Shown: positions 44,701 to 50,951 of the stretch, one piece after another | How the letters are laid out: the number at the start of each line of letters is the position of its first letter | How positions within the stretch are numbered: the stretch's first letter is position 1 | Assembly: GCF_014192215.1 (NCBI RefSeq) | Contig: NZ_JACHXP010000023.1 | Coordinates: 1-56,277, forward strand | From: Halomonas cerina | Lineage (GTDB): Bacteria > Pseudomonadota > Gammaproteobacteria > Pseudomonadales > Halomonadaceae | Direction: 5' to 3' | DNA: 56,277 bases | Notes under the pieces: generated by a model | What the model was told of the DNA's origin: nothing | The model's input: only the letters and a program-made list of their open reading frames with translations | Database searches by the model: none | Made by a program: the position numbers and the translations under genes

Positions 44701-44806
44701 TTTTACGGATATAGGTATAAAAAAAAGAGACACCATCGCCCTGAAAGGCAAAATCAGGTGAAAAATGCTTTTTTTCAGGAAAAAAATGCCGTGTCTTATA
44801 AGTCAT
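41756..44806 (-). CDS. Sulfotransferase / coiled-coil / CgeB-like glycosyltransferase fusion
   Basis: The 1016-residue protein has three parts. Residues 1-~255 resemble a sulfotransferase (PF03567-like): VSFFYTYIRKNASTSFKKLF, with PAPS-loop Lys-Asn-Ala-Ser-Thr, and VFIYRDPIERVFSVYKNKL as 3'-phosphate-binding segment. Residues ~275-410 form a coiled coil with two near-identical 35-residue repeats. From ~520 a CgeB/DUF3880-like GT-B domain follows (DEFTTGCFEQEVNLI; FTTDANMKGSY; SPTMFSRRVFELMACGTPVVSTYAKG), then a ~170-residue tail. The 5' third is A+T-rich and the 3' two thirds G+C-rich, so the gene was probably made by fusion. It could sulfate and extend the same glycan. Confidence 0.75.
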   Translation of the reverse strand: MTYKTRHFFPEKKHFSPDFAFQGDGVSFFYTYIRKNASTSFKKLFQLMHPGLCPGKTPSLGCMAKYAQVKDLSPEEIDRSFTNKVFIYRDPIERVFSVYKNKLIQRDGAEDLLDKLRKVTGRDPGLMTFSDFVNEYVSLLETERWREVDGHLYPQAWHLLPITYNMVIPMENVYGEMLKLLPKELCDQAFREPSNSTKKGSVPLENCDVDTPAVYFEKKYIQGKALPELNQVITPAIETRLKEIYCEDFSILESVSLNKKVETSFPQSAQHQDNYSRLLVKLESKTLEHESLGQELSDVKEHLDTVNAKYSDACQQIVSLQKTLDVANADYKEINTKYEDVFAKYSDACQQMVSLQEKLDVASADYKEINTKYEDVFAKYRAANAKYRSASQQLSALRSSQAYKAASYIRAASRSLTDAVKLPVRLWRLRGPKKKQPKQRMNLQQGLRYTKWKVVVPLATRLGVPYNKVAYLTLPQSVRSIVRRFKHQSSQAQQTEEFTPPSAAAQEISILGWPEYSPNGKPYVIGIMDEFTTGCFEQEVNLIQPRPDNWYALAEKYQPAFFFIESAWKGNYGSWQYRVADYANKPGQEVAYICQYAREKGIPTLFWNKEDPVHHDKFMCSAKLVDHIFTTDANMKGSYQAKTGNQNVHALPFAAQPALHKPAPLAGRKPRSCFAGSWYGNRHAERGQAMRWLLQAANRHGLNIYDRNHGTGIFPFPEEYQAGIKGSLPYKELCDEYSRYRVFLNVNSVTDSPTMFSRRVFELMACGTPVVSTYAKGIENLFESDAVWLVNSQEEADEAIRTLMTDDAEWRRRSLAGIREVFAKHTYAHRLNDIFVRLGIESRLPTDPTIALVAEAHSQVELEALDRFARQQRYRAFRLGIACSPGIATLAGTLSERIVLLQPGQKATWMAEQQKEHPIAGWVTPYGHYGEHYLRDLANATLYEPDAVGWAKALGQDHFAYGGQAVLAGALWQTREFLKQPIKAHPDDRLARSDLYLADSDQFQPGDVAPKKVVGG
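43670..43879 (-). repeat. Tandem 105-bp repeat inside the fusion gene
   Basis: Two adjacent 105-bp copies (43775-43879 and 43670-43774) encode 35-residue units beginning YSDACQQ and ending KYEDVFAK, differing at few residues. The unit extends the coiled coil by five heptads. High DNA identity indicates recent duplication and possible length variation between strains. Confidence 0.9.
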
Positions 44807-44846
44807 ACTACCAACTCATTATTAGGTATTAATGTACAAACATGAT

Positions 44847-46127
44847 TTAGGCTACCCAAACACCACGGCTATCGACAAGATAATCTGCTGTCACTTGGTC
44901 TAACGGTATCTGCTTAAAAGGCTTGTGATCCACAAGAAGCACTACCACATCGGCAGCCTCCAGCGCTGCCATTTCGTCAACCAGCCTGGCATCGGCTAAC
45001 GCGCCACCCGGCAACGACTCGATATTCGGCTCCACTACCAGAGACCGGCCGGGATGCTTCGCGACGATGGTCTCCGCGATCTTCAGAGCGGGGCTTTCCC
45101 GCAGATCATCGATATCCGGTTTGAAGGCCAGGCCGAAGCAGGCAATGGTGACGTCCCTGGCGGTCTTGTCCGGATTGGCACTCAGGTACTTGCCTACCGC
45201 CTCGTTAACCTTGTCGATGACCCACTGCGGCTTGCCATCGTTGACTTCACGCGCGGTGCGAATCAGGCGCGCCTCTTCCGGCGTCTCGCTGACGATGAAC
45301 CAGGGGTCGACGGCAATGCAGTGGCCGCCTACGCCGGGGCCGGGCTGCAGGATGTTGACCCGCGGGTGCCGATTGGCCAGACGGATCAGCTCCCATACGC
45401 TGATATCGATCTTGTCGCAGATGATGGAGAGCTCGTTGGCGAAGGCGATGTTCACGTCGCGAAAGCTGTTCTCGGTGAGCTTGGCCATCTCGGCGGTGCG
45501 CGCCGTGGTGGTGATGCACTCCCCTTCCACGAAGATCTGGTAGAGCGCGGTGGCCGCCGCGGAGCACTTGGCGGTCATGCCGCCGATCACCCGGTCGTTC
45601 TCCACCAGCTCACGCACCACGTGCCCCGGCAGCACCCGCTCGGGGCAATGGGCGATCCGGATATCGGAGTCTTCCCTATGGGTCTGCGGGAAGGTCAGGT
45701 CGGGCCGCGCTTCGGCCAGCCAGGCCGCCATCTGCTCGGTGGCGCCTACCGGCGAGGTGGACTCCAGAATCACCAGATCGCCCTGCTTCAGCACCGGTGC
45801 CACCGCTTGGCTTGCCGCCTTGATATAGGCGAGATCCGGCACATGGTCGTTGCCGTTCTCGGCCTTGAAGGGCGTCGGCACGGCGATCAGGAAGGCGTCC
45901 GCCGGCTCGGGCGTGGTGGTCGCCCGTAGGTAGCCTTCCTTCACGGCCGCATGCACCACGATATCCAGCTCGGGCTCGACGATATGGATATCACCGCGGT
46001 TGATGGTCTCCACGGCGCGCTGATTGATATCGACGCCGATGACCTGCTTGCGACGAGAAGCGATGACGGCGGCGGTCGGTAGGCCGATGTAACCGAGACC
46101 GATAACGGAGATGGTGTTGAAAGGCAT
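44847..46127 (-). CDS. wecC: UDP-N-acetyl-D-mannosamine dehydrogenase WecC
   Basis: WecC oxidises UDP-ManNAc to UDP-ManNAcA with two NAD+. The 426-residue protein has the NAD-binding start ISVIGLGYIGLPTAAVIA, a central region with ELIRLANRHPRVNILQPGPGVGGHCIAVDPWF (holding the GGHCIAVDP catalytic Cys motif), and the UDP-binding C-terminal domain ACFGLAFKPDIDDLRESPAL. The ATG at 46127 (MPFNTISV) is chosen; an ATG three codons upstream is possible. It pairs with wecB just upstream, with small DUF4351 remnants between them. Confidence 0.95.
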   Translation of the reverse strand: MPFNTISVIGLGYIGLPTAAVIASRRKQVIGVDINQRAVETINRGDIHIVEPELDIVVHAAVKEGYLRATTTPEPADAFLIAVPTPFKAENGNDHVPDLAYIKAASQAVAPVLKQGDLVILESTSPVGATEQMAAWLAEARPDLTFPQTHREDSDIRIAHCPERVLPGHVVRELVENDRVIGGMTAKCSAAATALYQIFVEGECITTTARTAEMAKLTENSFRDVNIAFANELSIICDKIDISVWELIRLANRHPRVNILQPGPGVGGHCIAVDPWFIVSETPEEARLIRTAREVNDGKPQWVIDKVNEAVGKYLSANPDKTARDVTIACFGLAFKPDIDDLRESPALKIAETIVAKHPGRSLVVEPNIESLPGGALADARLVDEMAALEAADVVVLLVDHKPFKQIPLDQVTADYLVDSRGVWVA

Positions 46128-46153
46128 GAGGTGCATCCGTTACGTGTTGTGAA

Positions 46154-46260
46154 GGGCCGAGGGCCGAGGAAAAGCGCCCAACGCCCAGGAGTGTCAGAGT
46201 CGAGGTGAAATGTGGCCAGCGGCCAAGCAGAGCGTGAAGGGCCGAGGTTCAGGAGGAAAA
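46154..46260. repeat. Heptameric repeat tract (GGGCCGA-type)
   Basis: Two phased GGGCCGA heptads (46154-46167) precede a degenerate stretch with GGCCAGCGGCCAAGCAG (similar to the octamer tract at 16089) and a further GGGCCGAGG near 46240. It lies between the wecC start and the first DUF4351 remnant. The same GGGCCGA unit recurs inside glmS at 50211-50231. Confidence 0.65.
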
Positions 46261-46269
46261 CGCCGTGGG

Positions 46270-46503
46270 TTACCCCTCCGCGAACAGGGCGTCGAAGCTG
46301 TCGGCGGTGAGGATCCTGGTGACCCAGGTATCCAGCTGTTCGTCATTGGTCTGCTTCAGGTGCTCAACGGCCCCGGCGGGAAGATCGCCGAACTTCAGTT
46401 CGATCTGTTTGCGTAGCGTGCCTTCCACGCCTTCATGTCGGCCTGGCTGCATGCCCTCTGTTCGCAAACGCTCTACCCGTCCGGTCATGGCGGTGCTCTT
46501 CAT
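46270..46503 (-). CDS. DUF4351-like C-terminal fragment
   Basis: The 77-residue reading frame (MKSTAMTGRVERLRTEGMQP...) matches the C-terminal tail of Rpn/DUF4351-type proteins: a basic R/G/E-rich linker, then LRKQIELKFGDLPAGAVEHL and a final helix LDTWVTRILTADSFDALF. The nuclease domain expected upstream is absent; the DNA there is heptameric repeat. It may be a decayed gene or a small autonomous protein. It lies between wecC and wecB and is probably unrelated to their pathway. Confidence 0.6.
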   Translation of the reverse strand: MKSTAMTGRVERLRTEGMQPGRHEGVEGTLRKQIELKFGDLPAGAVEHLKQTNDEQLDTWVTRILTADSFDALFAEG

Positions 46504-46505
46504 GT

Positions 46506-46540
46506 GTGAGGGGTGAGGCGTTAGGCGTTGAGCGTTGATA
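46506..46540. repeat. Heptameric repeat tract (GTGAGGC/GTTGAGC-type)
   Basis: Five contiguous heptads occur: GTGAGGG, GTGAGGC, GTTAGGC, GTTGAGC, GTTGATA. The tract sits exactly where the upstream part of the DUF4351 protein would be expected. Confidence 0.75.
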
Positions 46541-46568
46541 GTCCACGGCCGGTCAGTGGGTATTGGCC

Positions 46569-46667
46569 CTACCCTTGGTTGAAGACCTCGGCCAGCGACC
46601 GGGCGTCCAGCAGGTTCTCGGCCCAGCGCTCCAGCTCGTCGGTGGTGGCCTGCTCGAGGTGAATCAC
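46569..46667 (-). pseudogene. Second DUF4351 tail fragment, joined to the wecB 3' end
   Basis: The minus strand from GTG 46667 reads [20 protein letters not shown], then DARSLAEVFNQG and TAG at 46569-46571. This matches the last ~30 residues of DUF4351 proteins and is paralogous to the 46270-46503 tail (HLKQTNDEQLDTWVTRILT). It overlaps the wecB TGA by 4 nt, so nothing upstream of it survives. It is best read as the stump of a gene truncated by rearrangement next to wecB. Confidence 0.65.
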
Positions 46668-47794
46668 CCTGTATGCGAACTCAGCAGCTCGAGGATCCGC
46701 TGGCACGCCCTGCCATCCCCATAGGGGTTATGAGCATAGCTCATGGCCTCGTAGGCGGCGGTGTCGGTCAGCAGGGTATGCATCTCGCCGACGATGCGTT
46801 CCACGTCGGTGCCCACCAGCTTGACGGTGCCGGCATCCACGGCTTCCGGGCGTTCGGTGGTGTCGCGCATCACCAGCACCGGCTTGCCAAGCGACGGCGC
46901 CTCTTCCTGCACGCCACCGGAGTCGGTCAGGATCAGGTGGGCCCGGTTCATCAGGTAGACGAACGGCAGGTAATCCAGCGGCTCGATCAGGTGCACGTTG
47001 TCAATGTCAGAGAGCAGTCGCTTGACCGGCTCGAGGACGTTGGGATTCAGGTGCACCGGGTAGACGATCTGGGTATCGGGGTGCGCCGCGGCGGTATCGT
47101 GCAAGGCCTGACAGATGCGCTCGAAGCCGCCACCGAAGCTTTCGCGCCGGTGCCCCGTGACCAGGATCAGCTTGCGATCGGCATCCAGGAAGTCGAACTG
47201 CTCGGCGAACTGCTGCTGGAAGGTCCCGCTATTCTCGAGTTTGGCCACCACCTCCAGTAACGCATCGATCACGGTGTTGCCGGTGACATGCACCTTGGCC
47301 GGTGCGATGCCTTCTTCCAGCAGGTTCTGGCTGGAGCGCTCGGTCGGCGCGAAGTGCAGCTCGGCCAGGGCACCGGTCAGCTTCCGGTTGGCCTCTTCCG
47401 GCCAGGGGGAATAGAGGTTGCCGGTACGCAGGCCGGCTTCCACGTGGCCCACCGGGATCTGCTGGTAGTAGGCGGCCAGGGTGGTGGCAAAGGTGGTGGC
47501 CGTGTCGCCATGCACCAGTACGATATCCGGCTTGACCTCGGCCAGCACGCCCTTCATGCCCTGCAGGATCGCCGTGGTCACGTCGGTCAGATCCTGCCCC
47601 GGCTTCATGATGTTGAGGTCGTGATCCGGGGTCAGCTCGAACAGGTCCAATACCTGATCCAGCATCTCGCGGTGCTGACCGGTCACGCAGACCCGCGCCT
47701 CGAAGCGCGCATCGGCGGCGAGGGACAGGGCAAGGGGCGCCATCTTGATGGCTTCGGGGCGCGTGCCGAACACGCAGAGAGTCTTGATGGACAT
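46664..47794 (-). CDS. wecB: UDP-N-acetylglucosamine 2-epimerase WecB
   Basis: WecB converts UDP-GlcNAc to UDP-ManNAc, the WecC substrate. The 376-residue protein has the family length and motifs: [77 protein letters not shown] and [22 protein letters not shown]. The ATG at 47794 gives [10 protein letters not shown]; the open frame upstream covers an inverted repeat and is not coding. Together with WecC and GlmS it provides UDP-ManNAcA for the polymer. Confidence 0.96.
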   Translation of the reverse strand: MSIKTLCVFGTRPEAIKMAPLALSLAADARFEARVCVTGQHREMLDQVLDLFELTPDHDLNIMKPGQDLTDVTTAILQGMKGVLAEVKPDIVLVHGDTATTFATTLAAYYQQIPVGHVEAGLRTGNLYSPWPEEANRKLTGALAELHFAPTERSSQNLLEEGIAPAKVHVTGNTVIDALLEVVAKLENSGTFQQQFAEQFDFLDADRKLILVTGHRRESFGGGFERICQALHDTAAAHPDTQIVYPVHLNPNVLEPVKRLLSDIDNVHLIEPLDYLPFVYLMNRAHLILTDSGGVQEEAPSLGKPVLVMRDTTERPEAVDAGTVKLVGTDVERIVGEMHTLLTDTAAYEAMSYAHNPYGDGRACQRILELLSSHTG

Positions 47795-47860
47795 AGGATT
47801 ATGGATGTCGTAGGTGGGTAAGGCATGGCTGCCGGTGTGGCCAGGTGCAGCTCGTCGTAG

Positions 47861-47927
47861 CCCTTGGGGTCTGACCCCCAGGTCAAAGGTTGGTGTAACA
47901 CGCAGCAACGGGGTCAGACCCCAAGGG
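47861..47927. repeat. Inverted repeat with GGGGTCAGACCCC arms
   Basis: CCCTTGGGGTCTGACCCC (47861-47878) is a perfect 18-bp reverse complement of GGGGTCAGACCCCAAGGG (47910-47927). Each arm is itself nearly palindromic. It lies upstream of wecB. Palindromes of this type occur as dispersed extragenic elements; copy number here is one. Confidence 0.75.
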
Positions 47928-48019
47928 GACGCCGCATTAGGTGCCAGCGACGACGGACCGAAACATGTTCCCACAGTACCGTTTGTCGAGGAGCCAAGAG
48001 GTATTCTAAGCGACTGATG

Positions 48020-48295
48020 TTAGGGATATTCCCGGCGAGCGTGGAGCACGTCCAGGATGGCGATGTGATCGGACGCGATGCGATACACCAACAGGTAGTT
48101 AGGGTGAACCACGGCCTCTCGCGTTCCAAGGACACGCCCGTGGCGGTACAGATAGGGATGCTCGGGTAGCGCCTCGGCGGTCTCCTCGATGGCGCTGACG
48201 AGTGCCTCGGCAGCGTAGGGGTTGCGCTCGCTTAGGTAAGCGGCGATGTCTTCAAGCGCATCCAGCGCGTGAGCACGCCACTCAACCGGTAGCAT
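48020..48295 (-). CDS. RelE/ParE family toxin
   Basis: The 91-residue protein has the RelE/ParE fold: N-terminal helices VEWRAHALDALEDIAAYLSERNPYAAEAL, then the beta-sheet region LPEHPYLYRHGRVLGTREAVVHPNYLLVYRI and VLHARREYP at the C terminus. ParE toxins inhibit gyrase and RelE toxins cut mRNA on the ribosome; the C-terminal LHARREYP favours ParE-like activity. The ATG at 48295 overlaps the antitoxin 3' end by 14 nt, the usual antitoxin-first arrangement. Confidence 0.9.
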   Translation of the reverse strand: MLPVEWRAHALDALEDIAAYLSERNPYAAEALVSAIEETAEALPEHPYLYRHGRVLGTREAVVHPNYLLVYRIASDHIAILDVLHARREYP

Positions 48296-48473
48296 GTCGG
48301 CGCTTCTTGGACTCGATCATGGCCCGGACACGAGCCATCGCTTCGTCATGGGGAACGTTGGGGCGAGGATCGTCGAGGCTCTGCTGGATGCGCTCGCGAA
48401 ACCAGCGGTCGTAGCTGTCGGCTTGCTCCTGCGTCTCGAACTCCGAGACGATAGGGTCTAGTGGGGTGCTCAT
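48282..48473 (-). CDS. Antitoxin of RelE/ParE module
   Basis: The 63-residue protein (MSTPLDPIVSEFETQEQADS...) has an N-terminal region ending in YDRWFRERIQQSLDDPRPNVPHDEAMARVRAMI, a pattern common to small StbD/RelB-type antitoxins whose C terminus wraps the toxin. Three in-frame ATG codons lie together; the third (48473) has the best spacing from GAGGAG. It overlaps the toxin start by 14 nt and would autoregulate the pair. Confidence 0.82.
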   Translation of the reverse strand: MSTPLDPIVSEFETQEQADSYDRWFRERIQQSLDDPRPNVPHDEAMARVRAMIESKKRRHATG

Positions 48474-48617
48474 CATCATGTCTCCTCGTGTACCTCCAGC
48501 TTACTCTACCAGCGAAGAACCGTCTGGTGCATCTCGTATAGACTGGCGATCAGATATTGTGGGTGAAAAATAAAGTTTCATCCCTCAGCTCTCATAACCC
48601 ATTGATTCATCGTGTAA

Positions 48618-48737
48618 TCATGGAGCCGCCAAGCACGAAAGTATCATTACACCGTACATGTGAACGGCCCTTGGTGCCTCACTTTTGAATTCGAGGGCGG
48701 CGACGCTTACCGAGTTGACTTCGAGCAATACCACTAA
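48618..48737 (+). pseudogene. HigB toxin C-terminal remnant
   Basis: A plus-strand frame reads SWSRQARKYHYTVHVNGPWC, then LTFEFEGGDAYRVDFEQYH and TAA at 48735-48737. This matches the C-terminal half of HigB/GraT RNases (...YxxxVNGxWRxTFxFEDGDAYxVDxEDYH). A stop at 48615-48617 precedes it in frame and no N-terminal half is found upstream, so only the tail survives. The HigA antitoxin follows after 16 nt, the normal HigBA order. Confidence 0.75.
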
Positions 48738-48753
48738 GCGAGGTGGAATCACT

Positions 48754-49062
48754 ATGGCTATTATCGCAAAGCAAAATCCCAACCGCTGCCCGCCGCCCCC
48801 CGGCGAGGTGATCGACGACATGCTGGAGGATATGGACTACAGCAAGACAGCCATCGCGCAGATGCTGGGCATCTCACGCCAGCAGTTGCACGCCATCCTG
48901 GCCACGCGCAAGCCAGTATCGCCAGAAATCGCTGCACGCCTCGGCAAGCTTTTCGGTAACGGCCCCGGCCTATGGCTACGCCTCCAGGCGGCCTACGACG
49001 CCTGGCATGCCGAGCGCGAAGTAGACGTCAGCGCAGTGCCCTCGCTGAAGCTTGTGGGATAA
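48754..49062 (+). CDS. HigA-type antitoxin, orphaned
   Basis: The 102-residue protein starts MAIIAKQNPNRCPPPPGEVI and has an HTH of the Xre type (YSKTAIAQMLGISRQQLHAILATRKPVSPEIAARLGKLFG), followed by GPGLWLRLQAAYDAWHAER, as in HigA antitoxins. Antitoxin-only survival is expected after toxin loss because HigA is harmless and may regulate promoters. The ATG at 48754 follows AGGTGGAATC. It is convergent with glmS (5 nt between stops). Confidence 0.9.
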   Translation: MAIIAKQNPNRCPPPPGEVIDDMLEDMDYSKTAIAQMLGISRQQLHAILATRKPVSPEIAARLGKLFGNGPGLWLRLQAAYDAWHAEREVDVSAVPSLKLVG

Positions 49063-49067
49063 GTGAC

Positions 49068-50951
49068 TTACTCGACGGTCACGGACTTGGCGAGATTGCG
49101 CGGCTTGTCCACATCGGTGCCCTTGACCAGAGCCACATGGTAGGAAAGTAGCTGAAGCGGCACGCTGAAGAGGATCGGGGCCGCCACATCGCTGACCTTG
49201 GGGAGTCTCAGGTTATGGACGCCCTCCCCGTCTTCCATACCAGCCTGCTCACAGACGAAGTTGATCAGCTGTCCGCCGCGGGCACGCACTTCCTGAAGGT
49301 TGCTCTTGAGCTTCTCCAGCAGCTCATCGCTGGGCGCCATGGTGACCACGGGCATGTCGTCGTCCACCAGGGCCAGCGGACCATGCTTGAGTTCCCCCGC
49401 CGCATAGGCCTCGGCATGGATATAGGAGATTTCCTTGAGCTTCAGCGCCCCTTCCATGGCCACCGGGTAGTGGGGGCCTCGTCCCAGAAACAGGGTATGG
49501 TGCTTGCTCGCGAAACGCGCGGCCAAGGCTTCAATGGCGGGCTCGAGCTCGAGCACCTGCTCGATCAGCCTTGGCAATGCCAGGAGCTCCTCCATCAGCG
49601 CCATTACTTTCTCATCGCCCAGCCGGCGTTGGCCAAGCAAGCCGGTCAGCCATAGCAAGGCCACCAACTGGGTCGTGAAGGCCTTGGTGGAGGCCACGCC
49701 GATCTCCGGCCCGGCATGGGTCATCAGTCGCAGGTCCGATTCCCGCACCAGCGAGCTTCCCGGCACGTTGCAGATGGTCAGGGTGGCCAGGTAGCCGGCG
49801 CTCTTGGCAAAGCGCAACGCGGCCAGGGTGTCGGCCGTCTCGCCGGACTGGGAAATGGTCACGAACAGGGTGTTGCTCGGCACGACCACGTGGCGATAGC
49901 GGAACTCGCTGGCCACCTCGACCGAACAGGGAAGGCCCGCCAGGCTCTCCAGCCAGTAACGCGCCACCAGGCCGGCATGGTAGCTGGTGCCACAGGAGAC
50001 GATCTGGACCTGCTCCACCTGGCCCATGAGGGACTCCGCGTCCGGCCCCAGGATCGAGGCAAGTAGACGCCCCTCGCCTGACACCTTGCCTTCCAGGGTA
50101 GCCCTGAGGGCCTGGGGCTGCTCGTGGATCTCCTTGAGCATGAAGTGACGATAGTCGCCCTTCTCGGCTACCTGATCGCCATGCTCATAGCGGTGCTCGT
50201 CCCTCACACAGGGCCGAGGAACAAGGGCCGAGGGCCCAGGAACCCCCTCACCAGCCTGGGTGGCGAATATTTGCCAGTCGTGGGCAGTGAGGAGAGCGTG
50301 GTCGCCTTCTTCCAGGTAGATGAAGCGGTCGGTAACCTGCAGCAGCGCCAGCGGGTCGGAGGCGATGAAGTGCTCTTCGCTGCCCACGCCGATCACCAGG
50401 GGACTGCCCATGCGCGCGCAGAGCAGACTGTGGGGGTGTTCGATATGAATGATGCCCAAGGCATAGGCGCCGTGCAGGGCAGATAGCGTGGAGCGAAACG
50501 CGCTCAGCAGGCGCTGCTCGGCATGGGATGCTTCTGTCCGCTGGTAATGGTGATGGAACAGGTGGGCGATCACTTCGGTGTCGGTCTCGGAGTGAAAGGT
50601 ATACCCCTGTTGCTGGAGCCAAGACCGCAGGCTTTCATGGTTCTCGATGATACCGTTGTGCACCACCGCCACCGATGCATTCGACATATGGGGGTGGGCA
50701 TTGTAGCGGCTCGGCTTGCCGTGGGTGGCCCAGCGCGTATGGGCGATACCCAACTGCCCTTTCACCTCCCGCTTGGCCAACTTCGCTTCCAGTTCGGCGA
50801 CCTTGCCGCTTTCACGCTCTCGCTGGAGCTGGCCGGCCTGCGCCACGGCGAGTCCGGCAGAGTCGTAGCCGCGGTACTCGAGCCGCTTCAGCCCTTCGAG
50901 AAGAATGGGGGTGACATTACGCAGGCTGGCTGCGCCGACGATTCCACACAT
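49068..50951 (-). CDS. glmS: Glutamine-fructose-6-phosphate aminotransferase GlmS
   Basis: GlmS makes glucosamine-6-phosphate, the entry to UDP-GlcNAc. The 627-residue protein has the nucleophile Cys at [31 protein letters not shown], the linker with VSCGTSYHAGLVAR, two SIS domains (FVTISQSGETADTLAAL; ETGVASTKAFTTQL-like), HGPLALVDD, and the C-terminal DVDKPRNLAKSVTVE. It is longer than E. coli GlmS (609) because an extra loop (about residues 235-250, VPGPSALVPRPC) is encoded by a 35-bp heptameric repeat. The start overlaps the cysNC stop (TAATG), so the two are translationally coupled. Confidence 0.95.
   Translation of the reverse strand: MCGIVGAASLRNVTPILLEGLKRLEYRGYDSAGLAVAQAGQLQRERESGKVAELEAKLAKREVKGQLGIAHTRWATHGKPSRYNAHPHMSNASVAVVHNGIIENHESLRSWLQQQGYTFHSETDTEVIAHLFHHHYQRTEASHAEQRLLSAFRSTLSALHGAYALGIIHIEHPHSLLCARMGSPLVIGVGSEEHFIASDPLALLQVTDRFIYLEEGDHALLTAHDWQIFATQAGEGVPGPSALVPRPCVRDEHRYEHGDQVAEKGDYRHFMLKEIHEQPQALRATLEGKVSGEGRLLASILGPDAESLMGQVEQVQIVSCGTSYHAGLVARYWLESLAGLPCSVEVASEFRYRHVVVPSNTLFVTISQSGETADTLAALRFAKSAGYLATLTICNVPGSSLVRESDLRLMTHAGPEIGVASTKAFTTQLVALLWLTGLLGQRRLGDEKVMALMEELLALPRLIEQVLELEPAIEALAARFASKHHTLFLGRGPHYPVAMEGALKLKEISYIHAEAYAAGELKHGPLALVDDDMPVVTMAPSDELLEKLKSNLQEVRARGGQLINFVCEQAGMEDGEGVHNLRLPKVSDVAAPILFSVPLQLLSYHVALVKGTDVDKPRNLAKSVTVE
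50211..50245. repeat. Heptameric repeat tract inside glmS
   Basis: Five contiguous heptads (GGGCCGA, GGAACAA, GGGCCGA, GGGCCCA, GGAACCC) lie in the glmS reading frame, before the conserved GDYRHFMLKEIHEQP segment. The unit GGGCCGA is the same as in the intergenic tract at 46154. The encoded peptide is absent from the E. coli protein, so the tract appears to be an in-frame insertion. Confidence 0.8.

Noticed and set aside
47795..47974. N-terminal extension of WecB by about 60 residues
   Set aside because: The extension is encoded by the inverted repeat region and is unlike WecB; the ATG at 47794 gives the exact family length.
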